A stretch of 60,758 nt of DNA from Clostridium sp. CCUG 7971 (lineage in GTDB: Bacteria; Bacillota; Clostridia; Peptostreptococcales; Peptostreptococcaceae), in NCBI RefSeq assembly GCF_017590215.1, contig NZ_JAFFPK010000072.1:1-60758 (forward strand), written 5' to 3'. Positions 52,312 to 60,602 of this stretch are shown here, in pieces. Position 1 is the stretch's first letter; the number at the start of each line of letters is the position of its first letter. The position numbers and the translations under genes were made by a program. The notes beneath the pieces were generated by a model. The model saw only the letters and a list, made by a program, of their open reading frames with translations, was not told where the DNA came from and searched no databases.

Positions 52312-52869
52312 TTAATAATTATTCGACTCTATATAATACTCTCTTTTTAATAAAGATAATACTTCTACATCTTTAGGAAAGTAATCTTGTATAATATAGT
52401 CTCTTAATATACCCTCTTTTTTAAATCCTGACTTTTCAAGTAATTTAAGAGATGCTTTATTTTCCAAAAATACTACTGCGCTAATTCTATTTATATCTAA
52501 TTGCTCAAACCCAAATTTTATTACTTCACTTATAGCTTCTGTTGTGAATCCTTGATTCCAATAATACTGGTTTAAATCATATCCTATCTCTGCTCTTTTA
52601 TTTTTTGTATCTAGTAAATCATATCCTATAGTTCCAATTAATTTATTATTATTTTTGTGTACCATTGCCCATCTCATACCTCTAGTATCATTATAATCGT
52701 ATTCTAGATTAGCGATTATTTCATATGATTCTCTTATACTATTTAATGGTTCTCTACCTAAGTTTCTAGTTACTGTATAATTTGATAGGTATTCAAACAT
52801 ATCAACTGCATCATATTGAGTTATTTGTCTTAGATATAATCTAGTTGTTTCTAGTAATTGAAATTCCAT
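52312..52869 (-). CDS. GNAT acetyltransferase (RimJ/RimL type)
   Basis: A 185-residue acetyltransferase. It opens LLETTRLYLRQITQYDAVDMFEYLSN, continues with KLIGTIGYDLLDTKNKRAEIGYDLNQYYWNQGFTTEAI, where the acetyl-CoA loop is found, and ends with the helix-strand NKASLKLLEKSGFKKEGILRDY. This plan is that of RimJ/RimL ribosomal-protein N-acetyltransferases. Its substrate is not known. Single gene with GAGGTGA before the ATG. Confidence 0.88.
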   Translation of the reverse strand: MEFQLLETTRLYLRQITQYDAVDMFEYLSNYTVTRNLGREPLNSIRESYEIIANLEYDYNDTRGMRWAMVHKNNNKLIGTIGYDLLDTKNKRAEIGYDLNQYYWNQGFTTEAISEVIKFGFEQLDINRISAVVFLENKASLKLLEKSGFKKEGILRDYIIQDYFPKDVEVLSLLKREYYIESNNY

Positions 52870-53028
52870 TTAATCACCTCTTTTGATTCTATCGTTCATC
52901 TTGTGCAATATATTTAATATAAACGACATGCTTTATCAATAATTAAATATATTAATAAAAGATTTTAGTACATCCCTAAAATATATGATAATATAAATTA
53001 TATATGTATTTATTAGGACGATTTTACA

Positions 53029-53377
53029 ATGAACAATGTAGTAATTAAAGATGAATACAACAATCATACTATATCTATCTCTGACGATACGTCAAATTTA
53101 GTATTTCAATCTTCTAAGAATAATATGGAGCTTTCTAAAGATATGGTAAGCCGTTATGAAGTAAAGTATATAGGATACAAGAGAAATATTACAGATGTTA
53201 TAGTTATAATTATTCTAGGATTTTTATTTATGGGTATATTCGGACTATTATGGGGTCACAGCTAGCAAATCAGATATAGATTATCGTGTAGTTTATATTG
53301 AATATTATGATGGAAATAAAAGTTTGATTAAAATTGATAATAAAAACTTTGAAATATTAGTATCAAGCTTATTTTAG
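53029..53377 (+). pseudogene. Small membrane protein, frameshifted at GGGG
   Basis: The first frame gives MNNVVIKDEYNNHTISISDD ... then one helix (TDVIVIIILGFLFMGIFGLLW) and a stop at 53263. Removing one G from GGGG at 53252-53255 makes it continue VTASKSDIDYRVVYIEYYDG ... to 53377, a 115-residue protein. The C-terminal part recurs as a second, diverged fragment at 54332-54472. The family is not known. A single-base insertion, or a sequencing error. Confidence 0.65.
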
Positions 53378-53429
53378 TTATTATGATATCTTCTAACTAA
53401 GGTCCATAGTACAATTAAAAATACAAACT

Positions 53430-53465
53430 AAAGACTATATTCTAAAATATAAGAATATAGTCTTT
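53430..53465 (+). terminator. Terminator of the 53029 gene
   Basis: A perfect 14-bp stem (53430-53443 with 53452-53465) followed by a T-rich end. Confidence 0.7.
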
Positions 53466-53640
53466 TATAGATTCTCTAAATTCATCTAAGATACTTTTAT
53501 TTTTATCTTTATAATGATGGTATTAATTCATATTATTCTCCTGTATTATTAATAAAATAAATTTTAAAACTCTTATCCCCTTTATTATATTCTAAGGGTA
53601 CAAGCTTTATAATTTTATAATCTATTTATTTTTTATTGTT
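53466..53640 (-). pseudogene. Decayed gene fragment
   Basis: On the minus strand the pieces YKIIKLVPLEYNKGDKSFKI (around 53560-53620) and DKNKSILDEFRESIKDYIL (around 53450-53510) read like one small protein broken by a stop at 53533-53535 and by frame changes. There is no start or ribosome site. The remainder of the 53378-53742 gap holds only the terminator at 53430 and the sigma-K-like promoter. Confidence 0.35.
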
Positions 53641-53676
53641 ATTTTTTTTAAAGTAAATTATTTTACATATGTAAGA

Positions 53677-53703
53677 ACCATCTCTTAATATTTACATATG
53701 ATA
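53677..53703 (+). promoter_or_regulatory. Sigma-K-like promoter
   Basis: AC (53677-53678), 16 bases, then CATATGATA (53695-53703) fits the published sigma-K pattern AC / CATANNNTA at the right spacing. It lies 40 bases before the ATG of the 53743 gene. No good sigma-A promoter is seen there. Confidence 0.6.
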
Positions 53704-53742
53704 TATAGAACAATATTTATATCATAAAAAGGGGAATCAGCA

Positions 53743-54264
53743 ATGGAAAGAAATTATTGGCAAGAGTATTGGGACAATTATTATAAGTTTATGGCTGTAT
53801 ATATTAGAGAGTTACAAAATGCATATCCTAATGCGGATATTACAAATGAATACGTAGAAGTTGCTAACTTATTTGCGCCTTCTATGCCTTTTGAAGATTA
53901 CGAAAATTATGATGAATTTGACGATGGTGATAACTATTCAGAAGAGGATAACGATCCTCCTTTTATATCACCTAGTGGCGGGCAATCTGCTGCTCCTTTT
54001 GCATCACCTGGTGGTGGGCAATCTCCTACTCCTTTTATATCACCTGGTGGTGGGCAATTTACTATAAATAACTGTAGGAGAATGGCAATAGTTAGGATAG
54101 AAATGAGAAGAGGTTTTAATCCTTCTAATTTCTTCTTGATCGTAGATAGAGCTGATCGTAGGAGTATTCAAGGATTTAGAATAGCTTGCGAAGCTGGTAG
54201 AGTTAGATTTATACCAATGGCTGTAGAATATAGAAATATTAACCTTATAGAATGCGCATTTTAG
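53743..54264 (+). CDS. Putative spore-surface protein with SPGGGQ repeats
   Basis: A 173-residue protein in three parts: a Tyr/Asn-rich helical start (MERNYWQEYWDNYYKFM), an acidic stretch (DEFDDGDNYSEEDND), and three repeats of about 12 residues (PFISPSGGQSAA, PFASPGGGQSPT, PFISPGGGQF). A basic C-terminal domain with CRRMAIVRIEMRRGF and FRIACEAGRVRFI follows. The family is not recognised. A sigma-K-like promoter suggests mother-cell expression late in sporulation and a coat or exosporium role, which is inference. GGGG site, own terminator. Confidence 0.65.
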   Translation: MERNYWQEYWDNYYKFMAVYIRELQNAYPNADITNEYVEVANLFAPSMPFEDYENYDEFDDGDNYSEEDNDPPFISPSGGQSAAPFASPGGGQSPTPFISPGGGQFTINNCRRMAIVRIEMRRGFNPSNFFLIVDRADRRSIQGFRIACEAGRVRFIPMAVEYRNINLIECAF

Positions 54265-54280
54265 ATTAAATTTAATAAAA

Positions 54281-54316
54281 GTTATCTCAAGTAATATATA
54301 TAATACTTGAGATAAC
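54281..54316 (+). terminator. Terminator of the repeat-protein gene
   Basis: A perfect 13-bp stem (54281-54293 with 54304-54316) followed by a long T tract. Confidence 0.85.
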
Positions 54317-54331
54317 CTTTTTTATTTTTTT

Positions 54332-54472
54332 ACAGCAAGTAAGTCAGATATAGACCATCATGTTGTTTCTGTTGAATTTAATGACAGTAATAAAAGTTTA
54401 ATTAAAATTGATAATAACTTAGTGTCTAGCTTATTTAGATATATAATTATAACTATAGGCTATGTTAGCTAA
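54332..54472 (+). pseudogene. Duplicated tail of the 53029 gene
   Basis: TASKSDIDHHVVSVEFNDSN ... matches the restored C-terminus of the 53029 gene (TASKSDIDYRVVYIEYYDGN ...), including KSLIKIDNN and VSSLF. It has no start and runs on into an unrelated hydrophobic tail. The two copies lie either side of the sigma-K-like gene, about 1.07 kb apart. Confidence 0.7.
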
Positions 54473-54511
54473 CTTTGTAATAAGCTATAAATAGTTTTCA
54501 ATTTATCAAAA

Positions 54512-54970
54512 TTATCTTTGATAATAATTTTTCAAATATTGTGTAATTTTTTTTCTTATTTCTCTATGTTTACCTTCATTATACAATTTTTCAGAATCAA
54601 ACCAGTTAGATTCATCATATAACCATACTGGCTTTTTCTTCCTTTCTTCACTTTCCCATTCATATCGTGGAAATACATGTCCATGTAAGAATTTATCAGT
54701 ATTACCCAAAACATCATAATTAATTCTAATTGGATTGCATACTTCAATAATTGCATCCCCCAATATACTCATATCAACTAAAAAAGTCTCTCTTTCCTTT
54801 AAAGATAAATCATTCAAAGAAAACACATTTTTTTTAGGTAATAATACGCAATATCCAGGTAGAAATTGTGTATCTCCAAAAACAGCAAATCCACCATTAG
54901 TCTCAATCATTAACATTGGATTTGTTCCATTTTTAGCTGATTCAATTCTATTTTTTTGCCACTCTTCCAT
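54512..54970 (-). CDS. HIT-family hydrolase
   Basis: A 152-residue protein of the HIT superfamily. The catalytic triad region is LHGHVFPRY (H-x-H), preceded by LPGYCVLLPKKNVFSLNDLSLKERETFL, the typical strand and helix. Substrates of the family are dinucleoside polyphosphates or nucleotide phosphoramidates; here unknown. GGGGGG stands before the ATG. Single gene. Confidence 0.82.
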   Translation of the reverse strand: MEEWQKNRIESAKNGTNPMLMIETNGGFAVFGDTQFLPGYCVLLPKKNVFSLNDLSLKERETFLVDMSILGDAIIEVCNPIRINYDVLGNTDKFLHGHVFPRYEWESEERKKKPVWLYDESNWFDSEKLYNEGKHREIRKKITQYLKNYYQR

Positions 54971-54997
54971 TATATCCCCCCATAAATATCTAGTTTA

Positions 54998-55220
54998 TTA
55001 TCCCTTTTTCCAATAAACTTCCTTTAAATTATATCCGATTTCTAGCTTATTTTCTTCATAGTCAAAATGATGTAGTGCTACAGATCCAATCAATTCATTA
55101 CTATCTTTTCTTACGATTCCCAATCTTATAAACCATCTATTATCAAATCTCTTCATAATTACAATAAAACTTCTTTACTTTATCTATATTAATTTCTTTT
55201 GAGTTATAAAATTCAATCAC
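54998..55220 (-). pseudogene. GNAT acetyltransferase remnant
   Basis: An initial frame (VIEFYNSKEINIDKVKKFYCNYEEI) meets a stop. Another frame continues RWFIRLGIVRKDSNELIGSV ... HHFDYEENKLEIGYNLKEVYWKKG and then stops just where the acetyl-CoA loop of a RimJ-type enzyme should begin. A broken front half of a GNAT gene. Confidence 0.65.
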
Positions 55221-55255
55221 AACAATCCCCCTATTTTAATCATTTCATTTAACTA

Positions 55256-55576
55256 TTAAATCACTTTATATAACTGCTTTAATTTATGCTCCATCTTACC
55301 TATTATTACTCCTGGCATTAAAAATGAAAGTATCATAATAATAATTTGACTTTTTATAATAGTTAAAAACAATATTCCGATTAATATATAATATAATCCA
55401 AGCATTTTAAGTTGTTTTCTTTTTATTTTTATATATTCACTTTTATCTTCTATAAAAAATCTTCGCTCATCTAAAGACATAATCTTATCTGATAAAAATT
55501 TAGATAATAGTACACCTACTCCACCCATAAGTATCATTGCTAAGTAGCTAATTATTATTACTGAATCTTTAATCAT
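55256..55576 (-). CDS. Small membrane protein, unknown
   Basis: A 106-residue protein with an N-terminal helix (about residues 6-25), a charged cytoplasmic stretch (MSLDERRFFIEDKSEYIKIKRKQLK), two more helices and a basic tail. The plan recalls DUF3784-like proteins but is not conclusive. The ATG at 55576 is taken, 5 bases after GAGG. It stands alone. Confidence 0.5.
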   Translation of the reverse strand: MIKDSVIIISYLAMILMGGVGVLLSKFLSDKIMSLDERRFFIEDKSEYIKIKRKQLKMLGLYYILIGILFLTIIKSQIIIMILSFLMPGVIIGKMEHKLKQLYKVI

Positions 55577-55744
55577 ATCCACCTCTAATCATATTATAGT
55601 CCATAGTAATTGTATCTTTTATATAAATAAAAATCTATAAATTCAAAAAATTCATTAATTATAATCTTTTTAATAAACTCCAATTTTAAATTTTAACAAA
55701 CTAATATATAATTAATATATAAATAACGAAGGGAAAATACTTTT

Positions 55745-56698
55745 ATGGATTTTGTTTCAATAGATTTTGAGACAAGCAATGCATTTCGTGCATCAGCTTG
55801 TTCTTTAGGTATTACAGTTGTAAAAAATAGTAATATAGTTGAAGAAAAATATTGGCTTATTAAGCCTGATCCTTTTATATTTGATAGTAGAAATATACAA
55901 GTGCATGGTATTAGAGAAGCTGATGTTATTAATGAAAAAGAATTTGATGAATTGTGGCCACAAATAAAGCCATATCTAGAATGACAATTAGTAATTGCTC
56001 ATAATGCTTCATTTGATATATCAGTACTTAGAAATACTTTAGATAAATACTCTATAGAATATCCTGTATTTGACTACGCTTGCACTTTAGTAGCTTCTAG
56101 AATATTTTATAATTATTTAAATAACTTTAAACTTAGTACTGTAAATAAGCACTTAGGATATAAATTTAAACATCATCATGCCTCAGAAGATGCAAGTGCA
56201 TGTGCTAATATCTTACTTGAAATATCAAAGGAGTTAAACTTAGATAGTATATACGATATATCAAAATTAGTAGGATTTAAATTAGGTTCACTTGGTAAAA
56301 ACTCATATACTCCTTGTAGTAAACTTAATATTGGTATGACTTCATCTAAATCAAATACTTATAGTAGAGATGAAGTTAATCCACTATTTAACTCAGATTC
56401 AGATTATTTTAAAGGTAAGGTTGTTTCTTTTACAGGTGCTCTAAGCTGTATGGAAAGGCATGAGGCTAAACTTCTAATTTCTTCTCTAGGTGGTATAGCT
56501 AAAGATTCAGTTACAAGAAAAACTGATATATTAATTACTAATACACCTAATATATACAAACTTGATTCATCTCAGATGTCATCAAAATTAAAAACAGCAG
56601 TTAGATATAATAACGTATATAATCAAAATATCATATTCTTAAATGAAGAAGAATTAGAAAGTATATTAATGGGTTATCCAGCTTGCGAAACTAATTAA
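55745..56698 (+). pseudogene. DnaQ-like exonuclease with BRCT domain, internal TGA
   Basis: The first 79 codons (MDFVSIDFETSNAFRASACS ..., catalytic DFET) end at TGA (55982-55984). The same frame then stays open for 237 codons, with LVIAHNASFD, a helical part, HHHASEDASACANILL (exonuclease III motif), and a C-terminal BRCT domain (FKGKVVSFTGALSCMERHEAKLLISSLGG). The full length of 318 codons fits the exonuclease-BRCT proteins of Firmicutes. The usual residue at the TGA is Gly or similar, so GGA to TGA is plausible. Nothing suggests selenocysteine insertion. Confidence 0.8.
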
Positions 56699-56747
56699 TA
56701 TCATTTTTATAAAGTATTGTAACATATAAATCATATTCTTTAAAAAT

Positions 56748-56799
56748 AAACTACACTTAAGATAGATATTTTCAAGTATATAAGCCTTAAGTGTAGTTT
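56748..56799 (+). terminator. Terminator after the exonuclease gene
   Basis: A 14-bp outer stem (56748-56761 with 56786-56799) followed by a T-rich run on the plus strand. Confidence 0.75.
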
Positions 56800-56830
56800 T
56801 TATTACAATATTTAATTACTAATATTAATT

Positions 56831-56868
56831 AAAAAGGATATACTGTAATATTAGAATATATCCTTTTT
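56831..56868 (-). terminator. Terminator of the MutS-like gene
   Basis: A 12-bp stem (56831-56842 with 56857-56868) with A/T tracts, 14 bases past the stop on the minus strand. Confidence 0.7.
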
Positions 56869-56881
56869 ATTTCTATATTAA

Positions 56882-58552
56882 CTACCATTTTCCAGTTTCT
56901 AAGAATGCTTTAGCTCTATTATCAGCCTTTTGAACTATATCCTTATCATATTCCATAAATCCTAATAATTTTATAGCATTTCTAGTTTGAGCTCTTCCCT
57001 TATGAAGTTTATAATCAAACTCTATATCATTATCTGTTATAGTTTCTTCAAAGTGATAATTCTCAAATTTATCTTCTAGTAAATGAGTTAATTCTATATC
57101 ATGAGTTGCTGCAAAACAAACAGTATTATTTTTTTCTAAATGTGAAAGAACTTCAGCTGATGATGCTATTCTCTCTACTGTATTAGTCCCCCTTAATATT
57201 TCATCTACAAAACATAAACAAGGTATATCATCATTTACACTATCTATTATTCTTTTTAAAGATTTTATTTCAACTATATAGTAACTCTCACTGCTAAATA
57301 TATCATCCTTTAGGGCCATTGAAGTATATATATTAAAGAACGAAGAACTATACTCCCTAGCGCAAGATGTAAATATTGTTTGAGATAATATTGCATTTAT
57401 TGCTACAGTCTTTATAAATGTTGATTTACCTGATGCATTAGAACCTGTAAGAAGTACACTTTTATTAAACATACCACTATTTGCAATAGGATTTTTTATT
57501 AGTGGATGGTATATATCTACAAATTCTATTTTATTTTCTTCTCTACAATTACTTTTCTTTAAATTTGGTTTAGAGTAATAATCTAAACTATCTCTAAATG
57601 ATGCAACGCCTATTAATGCATCAACAGTTCCTACATAATCGTATATTTCTTTAAACTCTTTAGAATTTTTTATAACAGTATTTTTGACTTTCTCATAGTT
57701 TTTTAATTCTTTTAAAGTTATCATGTTAATATATTCACTAAGTACATTAACATCAGAATTAATTATTTGAGAGCTTCCATCTATTGATTTATTTCTAATT
57801 TTTCTAACCTTTTCTAAACTGGCAGATATATCATCTAAATTATCATCAATATCAACTATATTTAATTCTTTTATCTTACTAGCAGCTCTTACTACTGATA
57901 TTATGTAAGTAAAACCGTCTATATTATAGTTATATTGTTTGTCATTATAACTGATCCATATATTAACTCCTATACTTGCTATAAGTAAAATTAAAAAATA
58001 TCCATTTAAAAGTGATAATAATATACTTATCCAAGGAATATAAGAAAGAATTTTATATCTTAATAGCTTACTCTTACTATTATCCATTTCATTAAATAAA
58101 CAGTTTGTAGTATATAGTTCTTTACTTTCCCCAAGCTTTCCTAGTGTATATTGTATTTCTCTTCTTTTCTCTTCATCATTTCTAAAATAATCTATAACCT
58201 TGTCTCTTTTTGATAAAGCTTCCTTATCATATAATGGACATCTTAGCATAGTATACAGTACATCACGACCTGCACTACTTTGAGTGTTGTTTATTTTCTT
58301 GTATATATCATCCATACTTAAATCATTCCAAGTTATATCATCTATACAGTTGTTTATTTTTTTATTTTCAAAGTAACTTGAAACACTTACCATTTTATAT
58401 TTAACATCTTCTAAATCTATTTCTTTTCCATAATTGTTTAGTATACTTTCTTTTATGAATTTCATTTTGTTCATGTAATCAAATAGAGAAAATGAAACTC
58501 CTATTAAAAATATAAATCCCATACCTAGTAAAAAATTGACTATATCTCTCAT
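56882..58552 (-). CDS. Membrane-associated MutS-like ATPase
   Basis: A 556-residue protein. It starts with a membrane helix (FLLGMGFIFLIGVSFSLF), has two more near residues 170-200, a helical lever region, and then a MutS-type ATPase: Walker A LLTGSNASGKSTFIKT, Walker B CLCFVDEILRGTNTVERIA, and FAATHDIELTHLLEDKF. The DNA-binding N-terminal domains of MutS are absent. Such membrane MutS relatives occur across Firmicutes; their role is unknown and mismatch repair is unlikely. It forms an operon with the two genes upstream (13-base gap). Confidence 0.8.
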   Translation of the reverse strand: MRDIVNFLLGMGFIFLIGVSFSLFDYMNKMKFIKESILNNYGKEIDLEDVKYKMVSVSSYFENKKINNCIDDITWNDLSMDDIYKKINNTQSSAGRDVLYTMLRCPLYDKEALSKRDKVIDYFRNDEEKRREIQYTLGKLGESKELYTTNCLFNEMDNSKSKLLRYKILSYIPWISILLSLLNGYFLILLIASIGVNIWISYNDKQYNYNIDGFTYIISVVRAASKIKELNIVDIDDNLDDISASLEKVRKIRNKSIDGSSQIINSDVNVLSEYINMITLKELKNYEKVKNTVIKNSKEFKEIYDYVGTVDALIGVASFRDSLDYYSKPNLKKSNCREENKIEFVDIYHPLIKNPIANSGMFNKSVLLTGSNASGKSTFIKTVAINAILSQTIFTSCAREYSSSFFNIYTSMALKDDIFSSESYYIVEIKSLKRIIDSVNDDIPCLCFVDEILRGTNTVERIASSAEVLSHLEKNNTVCFAATHDIELTHLLEDKFENYHFEETITDNDIEFDYKLHKGRAQTRNAIKLLGFMEYDKDIVQKADNRAKAFLETGKW

Positions 58553-58565
58553 TGTGTCTCCCTCT

Positions 58566-58850
58566 TTATAACAAATTCATTCCTATTACAGCTATGTCAG
58601 CAACAAGCATAATTATTAATGCTATCATATGTATGCCTAACTCGCCTCTTTCCTTCCCTATATTGAATATTAAAATTTGAAGTATTGGTATCATAGCTAA
58701 TACAATTATCTTTGACATCGTATGTGACTTATTTATCTGAACCAATATTTGATCCGGTAATATAAAAAATGCCCCTATGTTAATAACTACGGTCATTATT
58801 ATAATTACTTTACTTATCAAATTTGATTTTTTATCATCAATAAATAACAT
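58566..58850 (-). CDS. DUF1648-like small membrane protein
   Basis: A 94-residue protein with three hydrophobic helices. After the first helix the motif FILPDQILVQINKSHTMSK resembles the LPDxIPxHFN region of DUF1648 (also seen in SdpI-like proteins). The function is not known. It overlaps the end of the upstream regulator gene by 14 bases and lies 13 bases from the MutS-like gene, which implies one transcript. Confidence 0.55.
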   Translation of the reverse strand: MLFIDDKKSNLISKVIIIMTVVINIGAFFILPDQILVQINKSHTMSKIIVLAMIPILQILIFNIGKERGELGIHMIALIIMLVADIAVIGMNLL

Positions 58851-59979
58851 CGCTCCCCCTTGTTTTAAATTTTATTTTTTCACTTAATACTTCTAATTCT
58901 TCTATTATTTCTTCAAATTCTTTATTCCCTATAAAATCACTAAATCCTTCTTTTAAAGACACAATAATATGCTCATAAAGATTAGTTTTCATCTTTATTG
59001 CTTTTTCTTCCATTTTATCAAAACACCATATATCATTAATTTTCATTCGATCATTAATATTTACATCCTTTAGATAATCAAGCATTTTTCTTAAACATCT
59101 AATAGAACTTTTACTATCTTTCTTTTTCATATACATATGAGCTAATTGAGAATATATTGTATGTGTCATATTCATTTCTGAAGTTGATTTTTCAATACCT
59201 AAAGCTAATTCATAATATTTTTTTGCCTTTTCAAAATCTATATCTTCTTCATCCATATAATCTTTATAATTGTAATATGACATTGCCAGTGACATACAAG
59301 AAGTTTTAGCTTCAATTAAGGCATTGTATAAAATTTCTTGCATTAATTTTTTAGATTCTTCTACCTTACCTTGACTAAGGTATATAATTGATAACATACC
59401 CTGTGGATCATATGTTGGTTTATATATTTTTTTCAAAATTTCTTCTGCTTTATCTGGCTTATCTATTAACATGTACTGGCTACTTAATTGTATAAGTGAG
59501 CCTTCTTTTTCTTTTATATCATTTGTATTATCAACTATATCTAATAAAATCTCTATATTCCTAGAAAGTATGTCATTGTACTTATCACTACCAGCTATAC
59601 TTCTTACAGCAGCCAAAGTGTATATTGCGCTTAGATTAAACTTTAATTCATAATTAGATGGATACTTTCTTATGTACTTTTCACATAAATTTATACTTTC
59701 ATCTATCTTTTCTTGTGATATTAAATCTTCACATTTTTTAAATATTTCTTCAATTTCTTCTTTAGTTAATTCATTTTTATAATTTAATAATTCATCTATT
59801 GTGACTTCAAAGTAATTCGCAAGTATGGGAAGTACTGTTATATCTGGATAACTTGTACCACTTTCCCATTTAGATACTGCAGGTGTTGATACTCCTATTA
59901 TATTTGCTAATTGCTCTTGAGTTACATTCTTATTTCTTCTTAGTGATTTTATTGACTCCCCAATTTTTAATTTTTCCAT
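58837..59979 (-). CDS. XRE-family regulator with TPR-like repeats
   Basis: A 380-residue protein. An N-terminal Cro/CI helix-turn-helix (IGESIKSLRRNKNVTQEQLANIIGVSTPAVSKWESGTSYPDITVL) is followed by a long helical region with repeating TPR-like pairs, for example ESINLCEKYIRKYPSNYELKFNL and EKAKKYYELALGIEKSTSEM. The plan resembles RRNPP-type peptide-responsive regulators, though a bound peptide cannot be shown and no propeptide gene is evident. First gene of an operon with the DUF1648-like and MutS-like genes. Confidence 0.82.
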   Translation of the reverse strand: MEKLKIGESIKSLRRNKNVTQEQLANIIGVSTPAVSKWESGTSYPDITVLPILANYFEVTIDELLNYKNELTKEEIEEIFKKCEDLISQEKIDESINLCEKYIRKYPSNYELKFNLSAIYTLAAVRSIAGSDKYNDILSRNIEILLDIVDNTNDIKEKEGSLIQLSSQYMLIDKPDKAEEILKKIYKPTYDPQGMLSIIYLSQGKVEESKKLMQEILYNALIEAKTSCMSLAMSYYNYKDYMDEEDIDFEKAKKYYELALGIEKSTSEMNMTHTIYSQLAHMYMKKKDSKSSIRCLRKMLDYLKDVNINDRMKINDIWCFDKMEEKAIKMKTNLYEHIIVSLKEGFSDFIGNKEFEEIIEELEVLSEKIKFKTRGSDVIY

Positions 59980-60190
59980 TAATTTACTCCTTTAATATGG
60001 TATATTTATAGTATAGATTAGGTGAATTCTATTAACAATGGATAAGTAGTTAACTTTTAATTAATAAATTTAACTGTAAGTTAATTTACAATTTTTATAT
60101 AATATCTTAAATTTTTTCTCAGAAAATGTATTTCTATAGAATTTATATTATATAAAGTATCCTAATAAAAATAATAAGAGGTGATTATTT

Positions 60191-60520
60191 ATGTATAGTC
60201 TCATCATATTCATGGTAATATTTATTCCATGTTTTATATTTTATAATTTCTGGTGTATTAAGAATAAGAAAATATCAGTTTGGATAAGTGATGTTAAACT
60301 TATAGATGATAATAAACTTGAATCTAGTAAAGATGATTATTTTAACTTTCAATTTAAAAGTAGTTTAATTACATGCTTACTTATGGTTTTATTTATTCTA
60401 GGTGCATCTGTTTTAAATATTAAAAATCCGTATCTTCTTTTAATATTACTAGTATTTCATTTTTCAAATTTTATAACAAAACACCTTGCGATAAAAAAAG
60501 AATATCTTACTGAAATTTAA
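60191..60520 (+). CDS. Small membrane protein, unknown
   Basis: A 109-residue protein with an N-terminal helix (about residues 3-22), a cytoplasmic stretch (KNKKISVWISDVKLIDDNKLESSKDD) and two further helices (about 58-75 and 80-95). AGAGGTGA lies 7 bases before the ATG. The family is not identified. It is divergent from the XRE-TPR gene, with a long terminator after it. Confidence 0.55.
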   Translation: MYSLIIFMVIFIPCFIFYNFWCIKNKKISVWISDVKLIDDNKLESSKDDYFNFQFKSSLITCLLMVLFILGASVLNIKNPYLLLILLVFHFSNFITKHLAIKKEYLTEI

Positions 60521-60538
60521 CCTATTTAAAAATTTTAT

Positions 60539-60602
60539 AAAATATACTTTAATAAAGGCTATAGTCTCAAATAGGACTATAGCCTTTATTAAAGTATATT
60601 TT
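60539..60602. terminator. 28-bp bidirectional terminator
   Basis: Perfect arms 60539-60566 and 60575-60602 with an 8-base loop, between the gene at 60191 and the truncated leftward gene at the window edge. Confidence 0.85.

Noticed and set aside
55745-56698. Selenocysteine at the internal TGA
   Set aside because: No hairpin of SECIS type is evident right after the TGA and exonucleases of this family have no Cys at this place.
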